Source: Hymenobacter psoromatis (lineage in GTDB: Bacteria; Bacteroidota; Bacteroidia; Cytophagales; Hymenobacteraceae). From it: a DNA stretch of 64,000 nucleotides. Positions 26,861-35,446 of the stretch are shown here, piece by piece. The first letter of the stretch is position 1. Each line of letters opens with the position of its first letter. Location of the stretch: NCBI RefSeq assembly GCF_020012125.1, contig NZ_JAIFAG010000001.1, positions 682,001-746,000 of the forward strand, read 5' to 3'. Below the pieces are notes generated by a model. It had not been told where the DNA came from and did no database searches. It was given only the letters and a program-made list of their open reading frames with translations. Made by a program: the position numbers and the translations under genes.

Positions 26861-28126
26861 CTACTTCACGCGCATTTTCATCGTGAATAGTGGGTCGGCG
26901 GTGGGGCCGCCGGCACGCAGCACCATATGCTGGTTATCAATGGAAATAATGCGGTAGATGCGGTCAGTGGGCGCATTCGTCACGCCGATGAAGGTGCCCG
27001 CCTTGCCCAGCACAAATTGCGCAACGCCCGCCCCCGAGGCCGGCCCGAAGGCAAACGTGGTGTTGTCGGAGCGCGGAGCCTGGCAGGCGTACACGTCTTT
27101 GCCGGCAGCATCGAGGGCCACGTAGGTTTCGGCCTTGGCGTCGTAGGTAAACTTGCCGTCGGCCGTGAAGGTGTACTCATCGTCGGCCTGGCAGGCGGGT
27201 AGCCCGCCCACCGGCACGCCCGGAAAGTAGCCGCTGGGGCTGGCCTCGTTGCCCACCACAATGGGGGCGGCCACGGTATTATCGAGCACCCAGGTGCGCG
27301 CCGAGCCGCCGGTGAGCGCCTGCTTGGCCTTGTCGAGAGCCGAAAGCTGCGGAATGTAGGTGACCACGGTTTTGGTGCCGTCGGGGTTAGTGCCTTGCAG
27401 GCGCAGCTGGGTGGGCGTGGCCTCTACAATGTCGTAGGTCTTGTTCACCACCGAGTCGGGCAGGCCAATGAAGGACTTATTACCCAGCAGGATAATCTGC
27501 CCCAGCGTGCCGTTGGGCTTATACACGAAGTCGGAGTTGCCGCTGAGCGGCGCGCCGCAGGTACCGTTGGCGTAGGTACCCGCACCCGCATCGTAGGCGT
27601 AGGTAAAGCTATTAGTGAACGAAAACACGTCGTCGAGCTGGCAGGCGTTGAGCACGGGCGAGGTGGAGAGCACCGCCCCGTCGGCCGCCAGCTTCACCAC
27701 CGCCCCCGGCTGGTCCGAGAGCGTCCAGGAGGTAGCGCCCGTGCCGCCGCAGGCCGTGAGCACCGCGTAGCCCGCATTGCCGCAAACGGTCGGAATCGTG
27801 ACCGGCAGCTGCGGCGAGCTGCTGCTGCCACCGCGGCCAGCGGCCGTCAGCTTCACGCGGTAGGTGTCGGGCGTCTTGTAGGTGTGGGTTACGTTTTGGC
27901 CCGAAGCCAGCGGCGAGCCGTCGCCAAAGTCCCACTGGTAGAGAAAGGCGTCGGTGGTGGTGTTGGTGAACGTGGCCACCACCGGAAACTGCGTGGTATT
28001 GAGGGCCACCGTAAAAGCAGGGGTAGGGATGACCCCGTCGAGGCTGGTAACGCCCTCCTTGCGGCAGGCCGCCAGCGCCGCCGCACCGGCCAGCACCAGG
28101 CCGAGTTTGCGAGTAGAAGTAAACAT
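26861..28126 (-). CDS. PKD-domain surface lipoprotein of the SusC/D operon
   Basis: The 421-residue protein has a lipoprotein signal (AAALAACRKEG, Cys21). Residues about 35-110 form a PKD domain with the signature WDFGDGSPLASG and THTYKTPDTYRVKL. After it come two similar regions, each with (D/E)DVF or DEYTF, GTCGAPLSGN or YACQAPRSDN and a final YRI or YDI strand, indicating an internal duplication of a lipocalin-like or glycan-binding fold. In polysaccharide utilisation loci a lipoprotein in this position is usually the SusE/SusF-like surface glycan-binding protein. It is co-oriented between SusD and GH16. Confidence 0.8.
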   Translation of the reverse strand: MFTSTRKLGLVLAGAAALAACRKEGVTSLDGVIPTPAFTVALNTTQFPVVATFTNTTTDAFLYQWDFGDGSPLASGQNVTHTYKTPDTYRVKLTAAGRGGSSSSPQLPVTIPTVCGNAGYAVLTACGGTGATSWTLSDQPGAVVKLAADGAVLSTSPVLNACQLDDVFSFTNSFTYAYDAGAGTYANGTCGAPLSGNSDFVYKPNGTLGQIILLGNKSFIGLPDSVVNKTYDIVEATPTQLRLQGTNPDGTKTVVTYIPQLSALDKAKQALTGGSARTWVLDNTVAAPIVVGNEASPSGYFPGVPVGGLPACQADDEYTFTADGKFTYDAKAETYVALDAAGKDVYACQAPRSDNTTFAFGPASGAGVAQFVLGKAGTFIGVTNAPTDRIYRIISIDNQHMVLRAGGPTADPLFTMKMRVK

Positions 28127-28171
28127 GGAATGTCGGGTGGGAAATGAAGGAGAGGCTATCAGCTTAAAAAA

Positions 28172-29647
28172 TTAATAGCCTGGGTTTTGCACCAGCTGCG
28201 GGTTGGCATCGCGCTCGCTCTGCGGAATGGGCAGCACGATATTGAAGGGCTTAATACCTTTGGCCAGTAGCTGGGGGTTGGTAACCAGGTTGTTGGTACG
28301 CTTGAGGTCAAACCAGCGGTCGTCCTCAAAGGCCAGCTCGTAGCGCCGCTCCTTCACCACGGCCGCCTTGAAGTCGGGGGTGTTGGCGGCGCTGCGGGGG
28401 GGTAGGCCGGCGCGGGTGCGTACCACATTCAGCGCGTCGAAGCCGGCCTGGGTTGCCCCCAGGCCCTCGGCCTTAATCAGGTACATCTCGGAAAGGCGCA
28501 GCACCGGGAAGTTCAGCGGCGAGTCCCAGACGTTGGTGTTCACCTTGCCCACAAACCACTTTTTGCAGTTGAAGCCGTAGGGCGAGCCGGGCAGCGAGGC
28601 GGGCTGGGCCGTGGTGGCGCTGCCGGCGGGGTAGAGGTCGCCGGGAGCCCAGATGGTGACGGCCTTGCGCTTGTCGCCGGCCTCGTAGCCCTGCACAAAC
28701 TCCAGCTCCGGCACGTTGAAGCCGTAGCCACCCTGGGGCACCAGGCCCTGGCCGCGGGGCGCAAAAAACTCGTTGCCCACGAAACCCAGCCCATCCACGA
28801 TGTACTGGTTCAGGCCGTTCACGTACTGCACCTCAAACAGCGACTCCTGGCCGTTCTCGTTGGCTACCTGGAAGTTATCGCCATAGTTAGCCCACAGGCT
28901 CTTGCCCGAGCCGGCAATCACGGCGTCGGCCTGGGTGGCGGCCTCAGCCAGCTTGCCTTCGGTCAGGTACACCTTAGCCAGCAGGCCGGTGGCGGCCCAC
29001 TTGCTGGCCCGCCCCAGGTCGGTGCCGCCGTAGCTGCCGGGCAGGTTGCCGATGGCGGCCAGTAGGTCGGTCTCAATCTGGGCGTAAATCTGGGCGGCGG
29101 GCACGCGCGGAATCTGCGCATCGGCCGGACTGGCCGGCGGCACCAGAATCAGGGGCACGTCGCCGAAGGCCCGCACCAAGTCGAAATAATATTTGGCCCG
29201 CAGAAACTGCGCCTCGCCCAGGCTGCGCTTGCGGATGGCCTCGTTCATGCCGGCAATGCCGGGCACTTTTTGCAGCACCTGGTTGCAGGTGCCGATGCCC
29301 ACGTAGCAGCCGCCCCACAGGCGGCCCACCATTGGGTTGGTAGTCGGGATGTTGAAAAAGTCGAGCTGAATCTCCTCGGCCCCGTCGCCGCCGCCGCCGC
29401 CCCCAGTAAAGGAGTTGTCCGACATAATCTCGCCAATGCCCCAGAGCGCGTAGTTATACTGCCCGCCTACCCCCAGCTGCGAGTAGCAGGCCGTTACGGC
29501 CTGCAAAGCATCGGATTCGGTCTGGTAAAAGTTCTGGGTCGTAATCTGGTCCACCGGCTGGAGGTCCAGGTATTTCTTGCCGCAGCCGCCGAGCAGCGCC
29601 AGGCCCAGCAACGCGCCGGCCGTGAGTTTAGTAGGGAGAGAGTGCAT
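28172..29647 (-). CDS. susD: SusD/RagB family surface glycan-binding lipoprotein
   Basis: The 491-residue protein is a lipoprotein (LLGGCGKKYLDL, Cys22). It shows the SusD layout: the N-terminal helix QITTQNFYQTESDALQAVTACY, TPR-like helices with SLGEAQFLRAKYYFDLVRAFGDVPL, and the C-terminal RND-like ERRYELAFEDDRWFDLKRTN block. SusD sits on the outer surface as the lid of the SusC importer and binds oligosaccharide. It lies 118 bases downstream of SusC with an inverted repeat in the gap. Confidence 0.95.
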   Translation of the reverse strand: MHSLPTKLTAGALLGLALLGGCGKKYLDLQPVDQITTQNFYQTESDALQAVTACYSQLGVGGQYNYALWGIGEIMSDNSFTGGGGGGDGAEEIQLDFFNIPTTNPMVGRLWGGCYVGIGTCNQVLQKVPGIAGMNEAIRKRSLGEAQFLRAKYYFDLVRAFGDVPLILVPPASPADAQIPRVPAAQIYAQIETDLLAAIGNLPGSYGGTDLGRASKWAATGLLAKVYLTEGKLAEAATQADAVIAGSGKSLWANYGDNFQVANENGQESLFEVQYVNGLNQYIVDGLGFVGNEFFAPRGQGLVPQGGYGFNVPELEFVQGYEAGDKRKAVTIWAPGDLYPAGSATTAQPASLPGSPYGFNCKKWFVGKVNTNVWDSPLNFPVLRLSEMYLIKAEGLGATQAGFDALNVVRTRAGLPPRSAANTPDFKAAVVKERRYELAFEDDRWFDLKRTNNLVTNPQLLAKGIKPFNIVLPIPQSERDANPQLVQNPGY

Positions 29648-29678
29648 GGGTGGGGTAGGGAGAAGAATTATGAATGAT

Positions 29679-29761
29679 GAATTAGAAGTTATGAATTGAA
29701 AAAGCGCTTGGCGTTAGCTACCTATTTCAACTCGCACTTGCCAATTCATAATTTCTAATTC
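29679..29761 (-). repeat. Inverted repeat between susC and susD
   Basis: 20-base arms GAATTAGAAGTTATGAATTG (29679-29698) and its near reverse complement (29742-29761, one mismatch) flank a 43-base loop. Position right after the SusC stop suggests a transcript-processing or attenuation element, or a dispersed AT-rich repeat like that at 17656. Confidence 0.55.
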
Positions 29762-29765
29762 TTAA

Positions 29766-32700
29766 TTAAAAGCCAATATTCAGGCCGGCGGTGAACACGC
29801 GCGCCTGCGGGAAAATGCCCCGGTCGATGCCGAAGGCCCCGGCCTGGCTGCCGATTTCGGGGTCGTAGCCGGTGTATTTGGTTAGCGTCACCAGGTTCTG
29901 AGCCGTGGCGTACACGCGCAGCGTCTGGCCCCCAAAGCGGCTGATGAGCGGCTTGGCGAAGTTGTAGCCCAGCGTCAGCATCTTGAGGCGCACGTAGGAG
30001 CCGTCTTCCACGAAGTAGCTGCTCACGCGCAGGTTCTGGTTGGGGTCGCCGGCAATGGCGCGGGGCACGTCGGTGCTGGTGCCGGGGCCGGTCCAGCGGC
30101 CCAGCACGCGGGTGCTGCTGTTGCCGTTGCTGTAGAGGCCACCCTCGGTATACACCCGGTTCAGGTTGTAAATCTTACCCCCCTCCGAGCCCTGCACGAA
30201 GGCCGTGAGGTCGAAGCCCCGGTAGCTCACCGTGTTGGTGACGCCGAAGGTGAAGTTTGGGTTGGGGTTGCCAATGAATACGCGGTCCTGGTCGTTTACT
30301 ACCCCGTCGCCATTGATGTCGCGGAACTTGATGTCGCCTGGAGCCGTGCCCGAGAACTGGTAAATGCCACCCGGCGCGTTCTTATTGAGGGCGGCCAACT
30401 CATCGGCGGTCTGAATCAGTCCGTCGGCCACGTAGCCGTAGAACGAGCCGATGGACGAGTTCTGGTCGAAGCGCGAGATGGCCGTGCCCGTGCGGGTCAC
30501 GGTGCCGTTGAAGGGCGTGGCCACATTCAGGTTCAGAATCCGGTTGCGATAAGCCGAGAACACGAGGCCCGTCGTCCAACCCACGCTATTATCCCCGCCC
30601 ACCAGATTGCGGGTGTTCAAGGAGAGGTCGATGCCGTTGTTGCGCGAGCTGACGGCGTTGGTCGGCACTTGCTCGTAGGTGCCCGACACCAGCGTCGGCG
30701 GCACGTTGCTGATGAGGTTGGGCGAGCGGCGGTTGTAGATGTCCACCGACAGCTCCACGCGGTTGCCAAACAGGCCCACGTCCAGGCCCAGGTCGGCCTG
30801 GTAGTTATTCTCCCAGCGCAGCAGCTCATTGGCCCCGCGGGTGGGGGCCGCCCCCTGAAACACCGTGGTGCCGAAGGGGTAGCTGATGCCCGAATTAATG
30901 GTAGCCAGGTAGGCGAAGCGCCCAGCGTTCAGCGGGTTACCTACCTTGCCGTAGCCGCCGCGCAGCTTCAGGTTGCTGATAACCGGAATATCCTTGATGA
31001 AGCTCTCCTCCGAGATGCGCCAGCCCACCGAAGCCCCCGGAAAGAAGCCGAACTGGTAGCCCGGCGCAAACTGCGAGGTGCCATCCAGGCGGGCCGTGGC
31101 CGTGAGCAGATACTTGCCCGCGAAGTCGTAGTTGACGCGCCCGAAGTAGCTGGCCAGCCGGTCCGTAATCGGCTCGATGCCGATGCCGGCGTTCGTGACG
31201 GGGTAGGCGGGGTTGGAAGCCGGCCCGGCGTTGATGTTTTGCAGCGTATTGTTGACGAAGCCCGAGCGGTAAGCGTTCGTGTACATGTACTGAAACTGCT
31301 GCGCCGACTGCCCCGCCAGCGCCGTGAGGTGGTGGTGCTCGGCGAAGGTGTGGGTGTAAGTCAGCGTGTTCTCAATCAGATACGTCGGATTGTAGTTGGT
31401 CTCGGAAAGTGCCCCGGCCACCGAGTTACGGGGTGAGTTGGGGCCGAGCGAGGGCGTAAATTGATTCCGGTTGTCAAAAATCAGGTCGGCCCCCACGTTG
31501 GTGCGGAAGCGCAGGCCCTTGAGCGGCTCCACCTCCGCGAACACCGAGCCGATGATGCGGTTGCGGCTGAACTTGGCGTTGGTAATCAGCGATTGCAGCA
31601 CCGGGTTGGGCTCGATGAAGTTGTCGGCCGTGGCGGTGGGCTCATAATAAGTGCCGTTGGGGTTGTACACCGGGATGGTGGGCGGCAGCTGAATCACGTT
31701 GTTGAGCACCCCAAACTCGCTGTTACCGGTATCCAGTTGGCGGTCCTGCTGGTGGGTGATGGCCAAGCTATTGCCCACCTTCACGTACTTATTGAGCGTG
31801 ATGTCGCCGTTGGCCCGAATCGTAAAGCGCTCAAAATTAGAGCCATTGAGCGTGCCATCCTGCTGAAAATAGCCGGCGCTCAGCGCGTAGCGGGCCTTGT
31901 CGCTACCCCCGCTGGCCGAGATATTGTAGCTCTGAATCACGGCCGTGGGCCGGAACACCGCCTTCTGCCAGTCGGTGTTCACGGGCAGCGCCGTGGGGTC
32001 AGCGTACTTAGGATTGATAGGTTGCCCGGCCGCCAACAGGCTCTCGTTGTTGATGGTAGCGTACTGCTGCGAGTTCAGCAAATCGAGCTTGCGCCACACC
32101 TGCTGGAAGCCCCGATAGCCATCAACCGAGATGTTGGCGCTGCCGGCCTTGCCCCGCTTGGTGGTGATGATGACGACCCCGTTGGCCGCCCGCACCCCAT
32201 AAATGGCCGTGGCCGAGGCATCCTTGAGCACGTCAATGCTCTCGATATCGTTGGGGTTGATGGAGTTAAGCTGGTTTTCTACCGCGTTGCCGTTGGCATC
32301 GGAAGTGGGCAGCGGGAAGCCATCCACCACGTACAGGGGCGAGTTGTTACCCGCCGACGAGATGCCCCGGATGCGCACTGAGGTGCCGCCCGCCCCACCC
32401 GGCGCGCCCGAGTTCTGGGTTACCGTTACGCCGGCCGCCCGGCCTTGCAGGGCCTGGGTAGGGTCGGCCACCGGCTGGCTGGCAATGGCCGCGCCCGACA
32501 CCGTGGAGATGGACCCGGTCACGTCGGCGCGCTGCTGGGTGCCGTAGCCCACTACCACTACCTCACCCAGGCCCTGGGCCGTTTCGCGCAGCGTCACGGC
32601 CACGTCGGCGGCGTTGGCACTGGTGAGCACCACTGACTGCGATACGAAGCCCACGAAGCTAAAGAGTAGGGTGCTGTTTTCGGGCGCGCTGAAGCTAAAG

Positions 32701-32948
32701 GAGCCATCGACCCCGGTAGTAGTGCCGGTGCTGGTGCCGCGCACGAGTACCGTCACGCCGGGTAGGCCCGTGCCATCGGCCCCGGTCACCCGGCCCTTCA
32801 CCGGGATGGTGGCCGCCGGGTGGCGGGCCGGCCGCGCCGGGGTAGCGCGCGGGGGCGCAGCGAAGGCCACGCCGGCAGGTAGTCCGCAGGCCAGCACTAC
32901 CGCCGAGTGGCGGAGCAGCGAGCCCAAAGGGAATAGTTTTCTTTTCAT
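29766..32948 (-). CDS. susC: SusC/RagA family TonB-linked outer membrane importer
   Basis: The 1060-residue protein starts at the ATG at 32948 (MKRKLFPLG), which begins a signal peptide; a frame to 32993 adds an implausible leader. Then come a carboxypeptidase regulatory-like domain (VKGRVTGADGTGLPGVTVLV), the TonB box region ending EVVVVGYGTQ, the plug with SGAPGGAGGTSVRIRGI and DATAIYG, and a long 22-strand barrel. It pumps oligosaccharide with TonB energy, paired with SusD. A promoter-like TAGCTTTG box is present upstream. This is the first gene of the operon. Confidence 0.95.
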   Translation of the reverse strand: MKRKLFPLGSLLRHSAVVLACGLPAGVAFAAPPRATPARPARHPAATIPVKGRVTGADGTGLPGVTVLVRGTSTGTTTGVDGSFSFSAPENSTLLFSFVGFVSQSVVLTSANAADVAVTLRETAQGLGEVVVVGYGTQQRADVTGSISTVSGAAIASQPVADPTQALQGRAAGVTVTQNSGAPGGAGGTSVRIRGISSAGNNSPLYVVDGFPLPTSDANGNAVENQLNSINPNDIESIDVLKDASATAIYGVRAANGVVIITTKRGKAGSANISVDGYRGFQQVWRKLDLLNSQQYATINNESLLAAGQPINPKYADPTALPVNTDWQKAVFRPTAVIQSYNISASGGSDKARYALSAGYFQQDGTLNGSNFERFTIRANGDITLNKYVKVGNSLAITHQQDRQLDTGNSEFGVLNNVIQLPPTIPVYNPNGTYYEPTATADNFIEPNPVLQSLITNAKFSRNRIIGSVFAEVEPLKGLRFRTNVGADLIFDNRNQFTPSLGPNSPRNSVAGALSETNYNPTYLIENTLTYTHTFAEHHHLTALAGQSAQQFQYMYTNAYRSGFVNNTLQNINAGPASNPAYPVTNAGIGIEPITDRLASYFGRVNYDFAGKYLLTATARLDGTSQFAPGYQFGFFPGASVGWRISEESFIKDIPVISNLKLRGGYGKVGNPLNAGRFAYLATINSGISYPFGTTVFQGAAPTRGANELLRWENNYQADLGLDVGLFGNRVELSVDIYNRRSPNLISNVPPTLVSGTYEQVPTNAVSSRNNGIDLSLNTRNLVGGDNSVGWTTGLVFSAYRNRILNLNVATPFNGTVTRTGTAISRFDQNSSIGSFYGYVADGLIQTADELAALNKNAPGGIYQFSGTAPGDIKFRDINGDGVVNDQDRVFIGNPNPNFTFGVTNTVSYRGFDLTAFVQGSEGGKIYNLNRVYTEGGLYSNGNSSTRVLGRWTGPGTSTDVPRAIAGDPNQNLRVSSYFVEDGSYVRLKMLTLGYNFAKPLISRFGGQTLRVYATAQNLVTLTKYTGYDPEIGSQAGAFGIDRGIFPQARVFTAGLNIGF

Positions 32949-32990
32949 GAAAAGAGGGTGGGAAAGAGGGCAACTACCACTAGAGTGGCT

Positions 32991-33022
32991 CAAAGCTAGC
33001 AGCTTGTGTTCAGCAAATGCAA
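32991..33022 (-). promoter_or_regulatory. Bacteroidota-type promoter of the SusC operon
   Basis: Read on the minus strand, TAGCTTTG (plus 32991-32998) matches the -7 box TAnnTTTG, with TTG (33020-33022) 21 bases upstream as the -33 box. The start would lie about 35 bases before the susC ATG. The rest of the 331-base space up to the receptor gene at 33280 holds no gene that I can see. Confidence 0.5.
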
Positions 33023-33279
33023 GCCTAAAAATGCCTCTCTCGCCCCGCTTTCGCCCTTTTTCCGCTTCCGTCTTCCCGCCGCTTTACGCTTACTGCACAA
33101 CCATCCTTCGCCGATTATGGGGCTGCCATTCCCTAACAGCACTATCGGCCAGCCGGGCCCGCGAGCTAAAAAACAATGGGTAGCCGCGGGCTTTCTGGCA
33201 AAAAAAAACGTGCGCTCAGACCCGCGGCCCACCTACCCCCGCCGTTTTCGCAATCGTTGCCGGAATCTAAGCTGGGAGC

Positions 33280-35271
33280 TTACTGGGCTTCGGCTGATTG
33301 CAATTCCTCGGACTCGGCATCGGCGGTGGCGTCCAGCAGCACATGGGTCCAGGGCTCACTCGCATCGTAGTCGAGAGCCTGAGCCCGGCGCTGCAAGGCG
33401 GCCAGTACTTTTTGGGCAAATGCCCAGGTGGTGGCCGGGCGCAGCTCCAGTACCCGCGCCAGCTCGGCGGGGGCGTAGCGGCCCTGATGGGCGTGCAGCA
33501 GAAACACCGCGTAGAGCGCCTTCACCATCGGAAACTTGCACTTTTGCAGCAGCGTGCCGGTGGTGGCCGACTCTACGTAGCGGCAGCGGGTGCAGCGGCG
33601 GGCGTAGGGCTCGCGGGCCTCGCAGCTCTTTTCGTGGCCGCACTTGCGGCACTGGTAGCCGTGCTGCCACTTCAGGTCGGCGAGGTAGCGCAGGCAGGCG
33701 TCTTTATCGGGATAGAGCTGGCTGAACTCGCCGAAGTCGAAGTCGCGGGCTTCGAGGCGGGCCTCCTTCTGGTCGCGCAGGTCGCGGCGCAGGTCGCGGT
33801 TGAGCTGCTCGATGGCGGCCGACTGCAAGGCCAGCAGGCTGTTGCGCTCCAGCAGCTCGCGGTTTTGGGCCGCGATGGTATCGTTTTGCCCGCGCAGCTC
33901 GTCGGTGCGGCGGGCCACCAGGGCCTCCAGCTCGGTGTTGAGCTGGTCTTTGAGGGCCTGGTTTTCGTGCAGCTGCTCTACCAGCAGCGCCTGCGCCTGG
34001 TGCTTTTTGCGGAGCTGCTTCAGCAGGCGGCGCTGCGAGTGCAGCGTGGTGTCCATGAGGCCCTTAATCTTATCGGCCAGCGCGTAGCTCAGCACGGCCA
34101 CCTCTATCACGAAGGCCACGTTGAGGCTGTACACGGTGTAGGCGTTGTTGTAAAACTCCAGCCCCAGCTTGCGCGAAATCAAGAATCCCAGGCTGCCCGC
34201 CACCAGCGCCTGGGCCAGCAGCAGGTAGCGTGCCGAGTCCAGACCCCCGCGCCACACCTGCCAGGCAGCGTAGTAGAGCAGCCCGTAGGGCAGCAAATAC
34301 AGCCAGAAGCTGAAGCCCGAGTGCACCACGGCCGCATCGAGCACCAGCAGCCCTCCGCTGCCCAGCACCACCCAGCGGATGGCCCGGTCGAGGCGCGGCC
34401 GGCGGGCGGCCGTTTCCAGAAAGGCCCGCGCGTACTGGCTGAAGGTGAGCAGCAGCAGTACCGGCGCGGCTACCCCGATAAAATGGTTGAAGCCAGGGGC
34501 GGCCGGCCACAGGTACTGAAACCCCAGCCCGTCTTCCGAAAGAAAAAGCAGCGCCCCGCTCAACACGTAGAGCACGTAGTAGATGTACGACCTTTCCTGA
34601 AGAAAAAAATACAGAAACAAGTTGTACATCACCATGATAAGCAGGATGCCGTAGAAGCCGCCCAGCAGCCAGTACTGCAAGCTCAGCTCCGGGATGAGGT
34701 CGGCCCCGCTGTGTAGCATGGCCCGGAAGCTGGTGGGCGTGTCGGAGCGCAGCCGCAGGTAGTAGGTAGCGGCCGGCCCAAGGTGCTGGGGTAGGGCGAA
34801 GAGAAAGTTCTTATAAGGCTGCGGCCGGGTGCTGAAGGGGCGGTTGGCCCCGGCCACCAGGCTATCGTAGCCACCACCCGGCCGCGGCCGAAACAGCGTA
34901 GCGGCCCCAATGTGCGGGTCGTACAGCTCCAGGTACCAGTCGGTGAGCGGGCCGGGGGCCGGGCGCACCGTAAAGCGCAGCCAGTAGGTGCTGCGCGGGT
35001 GCTGGTTGTTAGGCGGCTGGCGGGTGCCGGCCAGCGTAGCAAAGCGCCCCGCATAGGCCGGGCTGCTGACCAGGCGCAACGGCAGGAGGCCGCCGGGGTC
35101 TTCCAGCACGCTGTAAAAGTGGTCTTCCAGAAACTGGGCCGGGCGCGCGGCCGCCGTTACCAGGGTGTCCTCGGTGCGGGCGGGCTGCGGGCCGGCCAGG
35201 GCCGGGGCGCTGCCGGCCAGGCCGGCCAGCATGGCCAGCCCAGCCCCGAAGCGCAGGAGCCAACGTAGCAT
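33280..35271 (-). CDS. 7TM-DISM receptor with coiled coil and C-terminal IS1595-type zinc-ribbon domain
   Basis: The 663-residue protein (ATG at 35271; an in-frame TTG at 35277 is less likely) has a signal peptide, a periplasmic 7TMR-DISMED2 beta-sandwich (about 40-195), seven membrane helices of the 7TMR-DISM type (about 200-400) and a long coiled coil (about 400-505). The tail (about 510-630) is unusual. It has CRKCG and CTRCR (Cys 541, 544, 560, 563), ATTGTLLQKCKFPMVKALYA and TTWAFAQKVL, matching the zinc-ribbon and following helices of IS1595 transposases but with no DDE domain. Normal DISM proteins end in kinase, HTH or GGDEF outputs. It lies 331 bases upstream of susC on the same strand. 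A membrane-tethered DNA-binding role is inferred. Confidence 0.8.
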   Translation of the reverse strand: MLRWLLRFGAGLAMLAGLAGSAPALAGPQPARTEDTLVTAAARPAQFLEDHFYSVLEDPGGLLPLRLVSSPAYAGRFATLAGTRQPPNNQHPRSTYWLRFTVRPAPGPLTDWYLELYDPHIGAATLFRPRPGGGYDSLVAGANRPFSTRPQPYKNFLFALPQHLGPAATYYLRLRSDTPTSFRAMLHSGADLIPELSLQYWLLGGFYGILLIMVMYNLFLYFFLQERSYIYYVLYVLSGALLFLSEDGLGFQYLWPAAPGFNHFIGVAAPVLLLLTFSQYARAFLETAARRPRLDRAIRWVVLGSGGLLVLDAAVVHSGFSFWLYLLPYGLLYYAAWQVWRGGLDSARYLLLAQALVAGSLGFLISRKLGLEFYNNAYTVYSLNVAFVIEVAVLSYALADKIKGLMDTTLHSQRRLLKQLRKKHQAQALLVEQLHENQALKDQLNTELEALVARRTDELRGQNDTIAAQNRELLERNSLLALQSAAIEQLNRDLRRDLRDQKEARLEARDFDFGEFSQLYPDKDACLRYLADLKWQHGYQCRKCGHEKSCEAREPYARRCTRCRYVESATTGTLLQKCKFPMVKALYAVFLLHAHQGRYAPAELARVLELRPATTWAFAQKVLAALQRRAQALDYDASEPWTHVLLDATADAESEELQSAEAQ

Positions 35272-35416
35272 ATACAAACAAGAATAGGGTGGGAAGACCG
35301 AGTAAAGTTAAAGCCCGGTGAAATCCCGCGCTCCGGCCGGGCGGCAAAAGCGGCGGGGCGGTCGGCAGATTGCGCCCGCTGGTCGGTAGGCGGGGGGGTA
35401 GGCGGTGGGCGGGCCC

Positions 35417-35424
35417 TACTTTTG
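35417..35424 (+). promoter_or_regulatory. -7 promoter box of the histidine kinase gene
   Basis: TACTTTTG matches TAnnTTTG and lies 23 bases before the ATG at 35447. No clear -33 TTTG was found upstream. Confidence 0.4.
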
Positions 35425-35446
35425 GCAGCCTTCTCCCGCCTTTCTC

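Noticed and set aside
33520..33660. Zinc-ribbon segment taken as an inserted IS1595 copy
   Set aside because: No DDE domain, no inverted ends, and the frame is continuous with the receptor; it is a fusion, not an element.
33298..34716. 472-codon plus-strand frame opposite the DISM receptor
   Set aside because: It is an antisense shadow with Val/Gly/Gln-rich composition; the minus-strand frame has clear domains.
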